This document shows, in pieces, positions 8,668 through 16,135 of a DNA stretch of 64,000 nucleotides. The translations under genes were made by a program, and so were the position numbers. Source of the DNA: Verrucomicrobiota bacterium (GTDB lineage Bacteria; Verrucomicrobiota; Verrucomicrobiia; Chthoniobacterales; Terrimicrobiaceae); assembly GCA_026398255.1 (NCBI GenBank), contig JAPLTG010000032.1, forward strand, positions 206,596 through 270,595. Reading direction: 5' to 3'. Below the pieces are notes generated by a model that made no database searches, was not told the DNA's origin, and saw nothing but the letters and a program-made list of their open reading frames with translations. The first letter of the stretch is position 1. Each line of letters begins with the position of its first letter.

Positions 8668-8817
8668 CTTCCCCTTTTCTCTCCCACCAAAAATCACCGC
8701 TCGCTTGAAGCACGAGGGTGTATCCGCTTTTTACCAGCAGGGAAATTGGCGCAATAGAACTCTGCGCCCGCACGAGCGAGTCGGCGGGGCTCCTGGCAGG
8801 ATCGCGAGGTGGGAGGA

Positions 8818-9582
8818 TTACTTCCCGACGGCGGCTTTGACGATTTCGGAGAAGCCGTGGGCTTCGAGGCTGGCACCGCCGACGAGGGCGCCGTCGATGT
8901 CGGGCTGGCTGAGGAGGACGGCTGCATTGGCGGGTTTCACGCTGCCGCCGTATTGAATTCGGACTTTGTTCGCGGTTTCCGCATCGGAGATTTCTGCGAG
9001 AACTTTGCGGACATGGGCGTGGGCATCCTGGGCCTGCTCCGGGGTGGCATTGCGGCCGGTGCCGATAGCCCAGACGGGTTCATAGGCGATGACGATGCTG
9101 GAGATTTTTTCGGCAGGCACGCCGGCCAGACTGCCGCGGAGTTGGGTGGTGAGAATTTCGGTTTCGCGACCTGCATCGCGCTCTTCGAGGGTCTCGCCGA
9201 CACAGACGATCGGCTTGAGACCACAGGCGAGGGCGGTGTGGACTTTTTTGTTAATCAGCGCGTCGGTCTCGCCGAAAATCTGGCGGCGTTCGCTGTGGCC
9301 CAGAATCACGAAGCGGACGAAAAGCTCGCGCAGCATGGCGGGGCTGATCTCGCCGGTGAAGGCTCCCGACATTTCGAAATACATATTCTGCGCGCCGAGG
9401 CTGATTTTTTGGGAGCCACCGAGGAGTTCCGAGAGTTTGGCGATGGCGGTGAAGGGCGGGGCAATCACGATTTCGACTCCGTTCACGGCTTCGACATTGG
9501 TGCGGAAGCTCTCGAGGTAGCTGACCGTTTCGGCGACGGTCATGTTCATCTTCCAGTTGGCGGCGATAATTTTTTTGCGCAT
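8818..9582 (-). CDS. tpiA: Triosephosphate isomerase
   Basis: 254 residues from ATG 9582 (MRKKIIAANWKMNMTVAE). A longer frame adds 17 residues with no homology. Catalytic residues are visible: Lys in AANWKMN (about 11), the electrophilic His in VILGHSERRQIF, and the base Glu in VIAYEPVWAIGTGR with the phosphate-gripping loop 6. The C-terminal phosphate motif is IQYGGSVKPANA, then DGALVGGASLE. The length is normal for the family. It interconverts dihydroxyacetone phosphate and glyceraldehyde-3-phosphate in glycolysis and gluconeogenesis. It is monocistronic here, without gapA or pgk neighbours. Confidence 0.97.
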   Translation of the reverse strand: MRKKIIAANWKMNMTVAETVSYLESFRTNVEAVNGVEIVIAPPFTAIAKLSELLGGSQKISLGAQNMYFEMSGAFTGEISPAMLRELFVRFVILGHSERRQIFGETDALINKKVHTALACGLKPIVCVGETLEERDAGRETEILTTQLRGSLAGVPAEKISSIVIAYEPVWAIGTGRNATPEQAQDAHAHVRKVLAEISDAETANKVRIQYGGSVKPANAAVLLSQPDIDGALVGGASLEAHGFSEIVKAAVGK

Positions 9583-9688
9583 GGGTTTTAAAATCAGGTC
9601 GGATTTGTTAGCCGCTGCTGCCCACTTCGGCAATACCGATCAAGATGGGCCTCTTGATTTTCGGCGCAGGCCGTGAAGAATCTCCCAC

Positions 9689-10198
9689 ATGTGGAACTGG
9701 CATCCTTGCGTTCTCCTCCTCGCCATGGCTTTTCTTCCCGTGGTTGATGTCCGTGCAGACGATTCGATCCGCTTAGTTCAAAAAAAACTCCAAGCTCTGG
9801 GTTATTACAATGGCAAGGTGGACGGGGCCTCAGGCAGCATGACGAACGCCGCAATTCGGCGGTTCCAACTCGCCCAAAATCTTAAGGTCACCGGCGAACT
9901 CAACCATCAAACCCTCGCCAAGCTCGGTGTGGATCGCCCGGCGCCTGCTCCAGATTACAACGCCATCGGGCGCTTTTTTGCTGGTGGTCCGTTCGCACGA
10001 GCCGAGGCGAATTCGCAGGTCGAAACCCTGCGCCAAATTCAGCAAATTCTCGCCGCTGGCGGATTCTACGCCGGCCCGCACAACGGAATGCCCAGCCCCA
10101 CATTTGTTGCTGCTTTGAAGGAGTGGCAAGTCGCCCAAGGAATCAGCCCCAGCGGCCGCATGGACTCCTCCACAGCCACCAAAATGGCGCTGCACTAA
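9689..10198 (+). CDS. Secreted protein with two peptidoglycan-binding (PG_binding_1) repeats
   Basis: 169 residues. A signal peptide covers about residues 1-24 (CVLLLAMAFLPVVDVRADD, cleavage after ADA/RADD). Two PG_binding_1 units follow: residues 26-85 with VQKKLQALGYYNGKVDG and IRRFQLAQNLKVTGELN, and residues 107-169 with IQQILAAGGFYAGPHNG and LKEWQVAQGISPSGRMDS. No enzymatic domain is attached, so it probably binds the cell wall as a structural or targeting protein. It is divergent from tpiA. The unit is about as long as a two-repeat minimal protein, and nothing is missing at either end. Confidence 0.8.
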   Translation: MWNWHPCVLLLAMAFLPVVDVRADDSIRLVQKKLQALGYYNGKVDGASGSMTNAAIRRFQLAQNLKVTGELNHQTLAKLGVDRPAPAPDYNAIGRFFAGGPFARAEANSQVETLRQIQQILAAGGFYAGPHNGMPSPTFVAALKEWQVAQGISPSGRMDSSTATKMALH

Positions 10199-10249
10199 AT
10201 CGCAACTAAAGTCATCATTCTGACTCATCAGATTTCCGCGCTTTTGCCT

Positions 10250-10966
10250 ATGACTCCCTTCACTTTGCCAACCGACTACCCACGCGTGCGGTGTGTGCAC
10301 AGCTTTGCCGAATTGGTGGGCACGCCATTCCACTCCGGCGTCAATGCCATTTGCTGGGAACGCACCCTCCCCGGTGACTTTGCCGAGGTAGTCGCAGCGC
10401 TGGGTGAGGGCGATGGCGAGCCGATCATGGCTCTGGACGCAGAGCGGTTGCGTGCGCTTCGCCTCAGCCATGCAGGCCGCACGGCCGTTGAGCAGATGCT
10501 TGCCGACTGGCAACTCCTGCGCGATCAGGCCCTCGATCCGGCACTAAACTGCATCTATGGCTACCCGTGCGATGAGGACCCCGGCGTGGTGGCGACAGAT
10601 GTCTTTTCGTTTCACGCCGATAGCGCGCCCTTCGAAGCTTCGACCTATCTTTGCACCTACTACGGTCCACCGAGCGAGGGTCTCCGCCACGAGGATTCCT
10701 GTAAACGAATCGATCTCCCTGAAACTCGGGAGGCTCTGCTCGCGGCTTTTGGTGGAGGGGAGGGACCCGGCTTTCGCGAGTTTCTGGCCGAGCATTGCTA
10801 CGACCTGCATTACGCCCCGACTCCTGAAGCTCAGCCTTTTTCCTTCGGCCTTTTCAATCTTTGGCGCCTTGCCACTGACTACCCGGACAGCCCCGTCCCG
10901 CCGTGCGTGCATCGCGCTCCACTGACCCAGCCCGGAGATTCCCCGCGCCTGCTGTTGATCAGTTAA
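10250..10966 (+). CDS. DUF1826-like protein of unknown function
   Basis: 238 residues from ATG 10250; an in-frame TTG six bases upstream is less likely. No signal peptide. Landmarks resemble DUF1826 proteins as I remember them: CWERTLPGD near the N-terminus, the central FHADSAPFEASTYLCTYYGP (an HxD pair followed by a TY-GP turn), and a C-terminal VHRAPLTQPGDSPRLLLIS with another His. The H-x-D ... H arrangement would suit a cupin-like or 2-oxoglutarate-oxygenase-like metal site, but this is inference. Known: DUF1826 has no firm function that I can cite. It lies downstream of the peptidoglycan-binding gene and is convergent with pstS1 across a strong bidirectional terminator. Confidence 0.5.
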   Translation: MTPFTLPTDYPRVRCVHSFAELVGTPFHSGVNAICWERTLPGDFAEVVAALGEGDGEPIMALDAERLRALRLSHAGRTAVEQMLADWQLLRDQALDPALNCIYGYPCDEDPGVVATDVFSFHADSAPFEASTYLCTYYGPPSEGLRHEDSCKRIDLPETREALLAAFGGGEGPGFREFLAEHCYDLHYAPTPEAQPFSFGLFNLWRLATDYPDSPVPPCVHRAPLTQPGDSPRLLLIS

Positions 10967-11032
10967 GGCATGAGCCACTTAAGGGGACTCATCTGCGAGC
11001 CACCGTCGGATCAGCGCTTCCATTTCAGAAAT

Positions 11033-11062
11033 AAAAAAACGCGGCCGGAGCCGCGTTTTTTG
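11033..11062 (-). terminator. Rho-independent terminator, probably bidirectional
   Basis: Stem ACGCGGC (11039-11045) / GCCGCGT (11050-11056) with a 4-base loop, flanked by an A-run on the left and a T-run on the right. It can therefore stop both the plus-strand DUF1826-like gene and the minus-strand pstS1 mRNA. A second hairpin, CCGCCGGG (11068-11075) / CCCGGCGG (11083-11090), lies between it and pstS1. Confidence 0.85.
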
Positions 11063-11106
11063 GGGTGCCGCCGGGTGGGTTGCCCGGCGGTGGTTGTCTT
11101 CGATTT

Positions 11107-12069
11107 TTACTTAGTGATGGCTTCGAGGGTTTCGTCCACCGCTGTTTTTGGAAGCGGGAAGTAACCGTCTTTCACCACGACCTCCTGGCCTTCTTTGGAG
11201 ATCACGAATTTGAGGAATTCGCTGGTGAGTGAATCGAGCGTGGCGTCGGGCTTTTTGTTAATGTAAACATAGAGGAAGCGGGCGAGGGGATACTCGCCGT
11301 TTACGCAATTTTCGTAGCTGGGCTCAACGAATTTGTCGGTTTCCTCGCCAAGGGCGACGGTGTGGACATCAGAGGTTTTGTAGCCAATGCCGGAGTAACC
11401 GATCGCGCCTAGGTCGCTGGCGATGCCTTGCACAACGGCGGACGAGCCGGGTTGCTCCTTCACCGTGGGTTTGAAGTCGCCTTTCTGGAGCGCCTCGTCC
11501 TTGAAGAATCCGTAGGTGCCCGAGGCGCTGTTGCGGCCGTAGATCGAGAATGGCTTTTTGGCCCAATCGCCGGTGAGGCCGACTTGGCCCCAGTTCGCGA
11601 TGTCTTCCGAACCGCTCTTGCGCGAGCTGGAAAAAATTCCGTCTACTTGTGCCATCGTGAGGCCTTTGATCGGATTGTCCTTGTTCACGAACACCGCGAG
11701 AGCATCAACTGCGACGGGGATTTCCGTTGGCTTGTAGCCGAATTTTTTCTCGAAGGCATCGATCTCCGCGCTCTTCATCGGGCGGCTCATTGGCCCAAGC
11801 TGGGCAGTGCCCTCGATCAAGGCTGGAGGCGCGGTGGACGAGCCCTTGCCTTCGACCTGGATATTCACATTCGGGTAGGCTTTTTTGAAACCCTCGGCCC
11901 AAAGTGTCATGAGGTTGTTCAGCGTGTCCGACCCGATCGAGTTCAGGTTTCCGCTGATGCCGCTGACCGGTGCGTAAACGGGGATGGCAGGATCCACCTG
12001 GACTTTCTCAGCCCGCGCGGAGGCGGCGAGGAAGGCCAAAGTGGACAGGAGAAGGATGGTTTTTTTCAT
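11107..12069 (-). CDS. pstS: PstS-type phosphate-binding protein (orphan)
   Basis: 320 residues, signal peptide about 1-20 ([20 protein letters not shown]). PBP_like_2 landmarks: [17 protein letters not shown] at the mature N-terminus (the Ser/Thr cluster that grips phosphate), [16 protein letters not shown], and [17 protein letters not shown], then [20 protein letters not shown] (the second ligand loop, Ser/Arg/Thr) and [22 protein letters not shown]. It captures phosphate, normally for PstCAB. No pstC, pstA, pstB or phoU is in the window, so it works with a transporter encoded elsewhere or has an extracellular role. A perfect inverted-repeat Pho-box-like site lies 52 bases upstream, and a strong terminator follows. 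Confidence 0.9.
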   Translation of the reverse strand: MKKTILLLSTLAFLAASARAEKVQVDPAIPVYAPVSGISGNLNSIGSDTLNNLMTLWAEGFKKAYPNVNIQVEGKGSSTAPPALIEGTAQLGPMSRPMKSAEIDAFEKKFGYKPTEIPVAVDALAVFVNKDNPIKGLTMAQVDGIFSSSRKSGSEDIANWGQVGLTGDWAKKPFSIYGRNSASGTYGFFKDEALQKGDFKPTVKEQPGSSAVVQGIASDLGAIGYSGIGYKTSDVHTVALGEETDKFVEPSYENCVNGEYPLARFLYVYINKKPDATLDSLTSEFLKFVISKEGQEVVVKDGYFPLPKTAVDETLEAITK

Positions 12070-12121
12070 TCAGCCGCTCTCCATAAATTCGAAAGCGGCA
12101 TAAGGCGAGGACGAACATAAA

Positions 12122-12139
12122 TGTTACAAATCTGTAACA
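12122..12139. promoter_or_regulatory. Putative Pho box (pstS1 / Sel1 divergent promoter)
   Basis: TGTTACA-AATC-TGTAACA, a perfect 7-base inverted repeat. Read on the minus strand it is TGTTACA-GATT-TGTAACA, that is, two TGTWACA units spaced 11 bases apart, as in PhoB boxes. It is 52 bases from the pstS1 start and about 48 bases from the divergent Sel1 gene. The same pattern recurs at 15033-15050 and 35397-35414. Confidence 0.6.
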
Positions 12140-12187
12140 AAACTTTTCTAGATTGCAGGCACGGTAGCGCCTCCAAATTTTCGGGTG

Positions 12188-13000
12188 ATGATTCGATTTG
12201 CGACATTTTTAGCCTGTTTTCTAGCTGTCCATTTTTGCCTGGCGGAGGCTCCTCTAGGAAAAACGGAATACCAAGCGGGAGTGGAGCTTTTGAAGGCTGG
12301 TGATGAGGTTTCGGCTTTTGATCAATTCAAAAAAGCCATGGGCTCGGGGTATCCGGATGCCTTCAGTGCGGCCGGTTTTTTTTATGCAAACGGACGGGGC
12401 GGTGTTGATAAGGATGAAGCCAAAGCTCTCGATTTTTTTTTGGGTTCGCAGGCAGCCCAAGTAAATTTGGCTAGGTTTTATTTGGAGGGGCGTGGCGTGG
12501 AGGCCGATAGAGAGAAAGGTCTCGCTTTGATGGAGTCTGCTGCTTCTACGGGGTCAGAAGATGCCCATGCATCTCTCGCAGAGATTTATTTTCTGGGTCT
12601 CTACGATCCGGAGTCCAAGCCCAATTTTGAAAAAGCCCTTCCACATGTGGAAGCGAGTGCGAATGGTGGTAACCCTTCAGCAACCAATATGCTGGGGGTG
12701 ATGTATCGTGAGGGACATGCTGTGGAGGTGGATCCAAAAAAAGCAGAGGAGCTGTTTCGCCAGGCAGCGCGGAAAGGAAATTTCAAGGCGCAAAGCAATC
12801 TTGGGCATTTGCTCGATCCTTCATCAAAAAAACGCTCGCGCCGACTTGAGGCGGTGGCTTGGTTGTCTCTTGCTGCCGATCAAGGGGAGCCGCTTGCCGT
12901 ATACAAAATGAATGAGTTGCGCGTTTACTTGCCTTCCAAGGAACTTGAGGCAGCCAATCAGTTGGCCGAAAAACTCAGAGCGGAAATCGCCGCTGATTGA
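12188..13000 (+). CDS. Secreted Sel1-like repeat protein
   Basis: 270 residues from ATG 12188; a GTG three bases upstream is possible. Signal peptide about 1-19 (FATFLACFLAVHFCLAEA). Four to five Sel1/TPR-like repeats: AAGFFYANGRGGVDKDEAKALDFF, VNLARFYLEGRGVEADREK, SLAEIYFLGLYDPE, NMLGVMYREGHAVEVDPKKAEE and SNLGHLLDPSS, then a final helical pair. Such solenoids are protein-interaction scaffolds, often in the periplasm. It shares its upstream region and Pho-box-like site with the divergent pstS1 gene, so it may respond to phosphate as well. Base composition is visibly more AT-rich than the GC-rich neighbours on the left. Confidence 0.8.
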   Translation: MIRFATFLACFLAVHFCLAEAPLGKTEYQAGVELLKAGDEVSAFDQFKKAMGSGYPDAFSAAGFFYANGRGGVDKDEAKALDFFLGSQAAQVNLARFYLEGRGVEADREKGLALMESAASTGSEDAHASLAEIYFLGLYDPESKPNFEKALPHVEASANGGNPSATNMLGVMYREGHAVEVDPKKAEELFRQAARKGNFKAQSNLGHLLDPSSKKRSRRLEAVAWLSLAADQGEPLAVYKMNELRVYLPSKELEAANQLAEKLRAEIAAD

Positions 13001-13016
13001 GCTTTTCAAGGCCAGG

Positions 13017-13541
13017 CTACTGATTTGTTTTCCAGTCTGTTCTGGCGTCTTCCGCAGAGAGATTCAAGGCTTCGAGGTAGGCTTCTTGCCCAAACAGGGC
13101 CTGATAGCGTTCGTCGGACTTTGATCTGGCGTTTTCCCAGGCGTCCTCGGGAGTAAGCCCTTTGCGCGATTCCGTTCCATACTCCTCCTGAAATTCTTTT
13201 TCGAGCGATAGGAGTAATTCTTTCACCCCTTCGCTGTCTTCTGGGTTGCCTTCATCCATAAATGCCGCTGGTAGCTTGGCTCCTTGCGGGATCGAAATTT
13301 GGAGTTCCGCATCTGAGGAGTGAATATCCGATTTTTGGATGGGTCCCGAAGGTTGCTCTAAAGGTTTCGCATTATTTTTTTCAGAAAATCCGAAGTCGCT
13401 TTGGCGTTTTTTTATTTTCGTTTCGTATTCTTGGTAAGAATTTAAAGAAAGATTATTGCTTGAGGGGACGAGTAAAAAGACTGCGAATCCCAAGACGATT
13501 ATCGCAAGTGCCAAATAGGTTCTTTTTCTGATTAGAAGCAT
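13017..13541 (-). CDS. Hypothetical signal-anchored acidic protein
   Basis: 174 residues with one N-terminal membrane segment (about 8-26, YLALAIIVLGFAVFLLV) and a hydrophilic, acidic remainder predicted to be periplasmic. That part includes LQISIPQGAKLPAAFMDEG and a helical tail (KELLLSLEKEFQEEYG and EDAWENARSKSDERYQALF). I recognise no domain. It lies downstream of pstS2, separated from it by a strong terminator, so it likely has its own promoter. It is convergent with the Sel1 gene, with 16 bases between the two stops. AT-rich compared with the rest of the window. Confidence 0.6.
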   Translation of the reverse strand: MLLIRKRTYLALAIIVLGFAVFLLVPSSNNLSLNSYQEYETKIKKRQSDFGFSEKNNAKPLEQPSGPIQKSDIHSSDAELQISIPQGAKLPAAFMDEGNPEDSEGVKELLLSLEKEFQEEYGTESRKGLTPEDAWENARSKSDERYQALFGQEAYLEALNLSAEDARTDWKTNQ

Positions 13542-13622
13542 AGGGGCAGACCGCTTGCCATTATTCGAATTTTGAAATCAACAATGGCACTTTTGAGATT
13601 AAAAAATCAACCAGCTTTAACG

Positions 13623-13658
13623 AAAAAAAAAGACTGGCACTGCAAGGCAGTGCCAGTC
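13623..13658 (-). terminator. Rho-independent terminator of pstS2
   Basis: Perfect 12-base stem GACTGGCACTGC (13632-13643) / GCAGTGCCAGTC (13647-13658) with loop AAG. On the minus strand it is followed by a run of eight T, directly after the pstS2 stop. Confidence 0.93.
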
Positions 13659-13681
13659 CGATTTTAAACTATTGAATTGTA

Positions 13682-14926
13682 TTATTTGGGGGCAATTACG
13701 CTTCCATCTGTGGTGCGGGTCACTTTGAAGGAAGAATCATTCGCGACACCGGCAGATCCCAGATTGGAAGGAATAGTTGATACGAGCTTGTCGTAAACAA
13801 CTTTATTATTTCCTGTTAAGGTGCCTTTGGTGAAAAGATTTTCAAAATTCCAAGCAGAGTATTTGCCAAGGCGAATCTTGTTACGATCGGCTTCGGAGAA
13901 AGATCCCGCTGCAACACCTTCCAACTTCTCGCCATTGTAGGAAAGCACGCGGCCGCCGGTGCCGGAATTGTAGGCGGTAATTGCATCGGATGTGCCCAAC
14001 CAGCTAACGATGTTAAAATCTCCGGAAGAAGGAAGCCTCATCCAGGTGGCGATTGTTCCACCGCTCTGGTAACCACCGTTTCCGATTACTGCTTTCTTTG
14101 CAAAATCAGTTGAAAGAACATAACCAGGGTAGGTGGTCGAATTCGCAGTGATTGGTGCTAATACTGGAGTCGCGAGATCTGTGATGCTGGTAGTTGCGTT
14201 GATCACATATTGTTTCACAGCGTTCGCCGCTCCATGACCGACCTCCGATAAGAAGGCAACTCGCGTTCCTGAACCATCATTTCTTCCTGTTACATATATC
14301 GTTCCGTTGGAGGTCGTGTTACCGGTCAGCATCGACTCGGGAATTGTTCCGTTGGAGAGAAGACGGCGCAGTTGAAGGTTGGTGATATTTGTGATCTCTG
14401 CCTCGGCTCCTTTATTGATGACTGGAGCAAAAGCGATCACGCCAACAGGTCCTCCGCCCAGTTTAGGAGATTTATAGGGTGTGTTCAATTGAGCAACATC
14501 GGAGAAAGCCATGACGGCTGTTCTTAGGCCTGTGGTTGTCGCAGTGACATTAGCAGTCACCCCTGTGCCTACCGATGCTTCTGGAATAAAGGTGTCGGGT
14601 GTGGCTTTGGAGCTGGCCAATGAGCGAACGCCTTCCACAGAACCTGTCCAGCTTACGCGAATAACAGTTGTGCCTGTAATGCCGGGAAATGTTCCCTTGT
14701 AGGTTGCGCGGCTGGCGCTGGTGGGCGTGCTGGCGTGATTGTGGGAGTAATTCCAGGTCGTGCCGAGAGCGCCAGATTCAGTGAATGCTGCCACGATTGA
14801 GTTATGAGCCGCAGAGCGAAACGCAGTCGCTCCTACGATATCAATCGTTGTTTGAGCCTGGGCGGTGAGGCCAAGCCCGAGGGCCGCCGCGCCGATCAGC
14901 AGTGATTTGGTTTGGATTTTAAACAT
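13682..14926 (-). CDS. PstS-like substrate-binding protein, divergent, long
   Basis: 414 residues, signal peptide about 1-24 (SLLIGAAALGLGLTAQAQ). The mature start TTIDIVGATAFRSAAHNSIV matches the opening of PstS-like PBP_like_2 proteins. Later landmarks are VAQLNTPYKSPK, GPVGVIAFAPVINKGAEAEITN, LRRLLSNGTIPES and YVTGRNDGSGTRVAFLSEVG, the last corresponding to the R-x-x-S/G-GT ligand loop of phosphate-binding proteins. It is about 90 residues longer than classical PstS and rich in Thr/Ser/Asn, which suits an extracellular or surface location. It has its own Pho-box-like site (106 bases upstream) and a strong terminator. It follows the giant exoprotein gene on the same strand. No pst permease is nearby. 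Confidence 0.75.
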   Translation of the reverse strand: MFKIQTKSLLIGAAALGLGLTAQAQTTIDIVGATAFRSAAHNSIVAAFTESGALGTTWNYSHNHASTPTSASRATYKGTFPGITGTTVIRVSWTGSVEGVRSLASSKATPDTFIPEASVGTGVTANVTATTTGLRTAVMAFSDVAQLNTPYKSPKLGGGPVGVIAFAPVINKGAEAEITNITNLQLRRLLSNGTIPESMLTGNTTSNGTIYVTGRNDGSGTRVAFLSEVGHGAANAVKQYVINATTSITDLATPVLAPITANSTTYPGYVLSTDFAKKAVIGNGGYQSGGTIATWMRLPSSGDFNIVSWLGTSDAITAYNSGTGGRVLSYNGEKLEGVAAGSFSEADRNKIRLGKYSAWNFENLFTKGTLTGNNKVVYDKLVSTIPSNLGSAGVANDSSFKVTRTTDGSVIAPK

Positions 14927-15032
14927 GAGATGTCTTGGAATTGATTTATGGATTTGTGATGCGCCACACGGTGAATCCGAGTGATTGCGGTCCGAAAATC
15001 GCGGGGGCGGTAACGATCTGCGAGGGGTTTAG

Positions 15033-15050
15033 TGTCACAATTTCGTAACA
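15033..15050. promoter_or_regulatory. Putative Pho box upstream of pstS2
   Basis: Plus strand TGTCACA-ATTT-CGTAACA; minus strand TGTTACG-AAAT-TGTGACA, units again spaced 11 bases. It is extended outward by AGTGT...ACACT symmetry. It sits between the end of the giant exoprotein gene and the pstS2 start. Confidence 0.58.
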
Positions 15051-15114
15051 CTATACTATTTTAGAAATGCTCGATCTGCCTTGTTGAGCGGCTCTGGCAA
15101 AGGCCTGAGCGTTT

Positions 15115-16135
15115 TTAGCCTGCGTCCTGCTCTTCCTCTTCTGCAGAGTCACCGCCGCCGTAGCCGAGGACTTCCACGGTGATTAGTGATGGTTTTTCCT
15201 CGGTTGTCTCAGGGCGTTCCTGAGCCTGATTGGCCATGCTCTGCGCGGCGGAGGAAGAGGCTGCAGTGCTGCTCGACGCGGACGGGGCAACCGAGACCGG
15301 GGCTGCTGCTGCGGGTGCCGAGGAAGGGACGCCGGCTGAGGTTCCGCCAGTGGAAATGTTATCGGCATTGATCACGGAGACGGCAGCGATATTCAAGTTT
15401 CCTGTGCTTTGGATGCCGGCGTCTCCCGCATCCACGGTTCCTTCGGGAGCGAGGAGGTAGACATTGCCAGGTTCGACATCCTCGACAGCGGCGAGAACGC
15501 CGATGCCACCGCCTGTGGCTAGGCCGCCGAGGTCGGTTTTCACATCCGCGCTGGGTGAGTCGATGACGACACGGGTGGGAGGAGCTGTGACGACGGTTTT
15601 AGGGGATGTGCCCGCAGCGATGTCGCCCGTGGTGGACCAGATCGTCATATCGCCTCCGCGAAGCGTGAAGATACGGGCGCGACCGATATCCACATCGCCA
15701 TCTGTGAGAATAGAGACTCCGCCACCAAACTCCGTGACGATGCCCGGTGGCGTAAGAGGATTTCCAAAAATGTCCGAGGCCATGGTGAGGCCGCCGCGCG
15801 GAGCAGCCAAAGCGATCGAACCCCCGCTCACAGTCCGGATGTCACGCGAGCGGGTGAAAATGTCGCCTGTCCCATCGAGTGCCGCAAAGACAGTCTCCAC
15901 GGCCTCCAAAGCGGGTTCGTAGCTGGAAGTCTCTGGATACGCTTCGCCTGTGGCCGCGATAATGGAATACAGGGTTTGCAAACCAGCGATCGCGATGTGC
16001 TCTGGATCGTCAGAGAGCGGTTCCACTATTGAGCCGCTCGGGGCGATGGCTTCGAGATTCTCAAAATCCAAATTGCTACCAGCGAGGCCGAGAGCCGGAG
16101 CGCCCCCCGCCCCACCTATGCAGCGAAATGATCGA
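15115..16135 (-). CDS. C-terminal part of the giant FHA-like exoprotein, in a shifted frame
   Basis: This stretch continues the exoprotein (next entry) but in the +1 frame relative to it. Near 16100-16135 the main frame runs GASIIS and then into nonsense and a stop. The shifted frame picks up exactly there with IGGAGGAPALGLAGSNLDFENLEAIAP-type sequence and stays open for about 330 residues. It continues the beta-helix style (GGDMTIWSTTGDIAAGTS, GNVYLLAPEGTVDAGDAGI, GNLNIAAVSVINADNIST) and ends in an Ala/Ser/Pro-rich low-complexity segment with an acidic tail (DSAEEEEQDAG). It has no credible start of its own. Either the gene is truncated, the base is a sequencing error, or expression uses slippage. 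The boundary is approximate. Confidence 0.8.

Noticed and set aside
16076..16135. Programmed ribosomal frameshift in the exoprotein gene
   Set aside because: No X-XXY-YYZ slippery heptamer with a following pseudoknot is evident. A sequencing error or true mutation is simpler.
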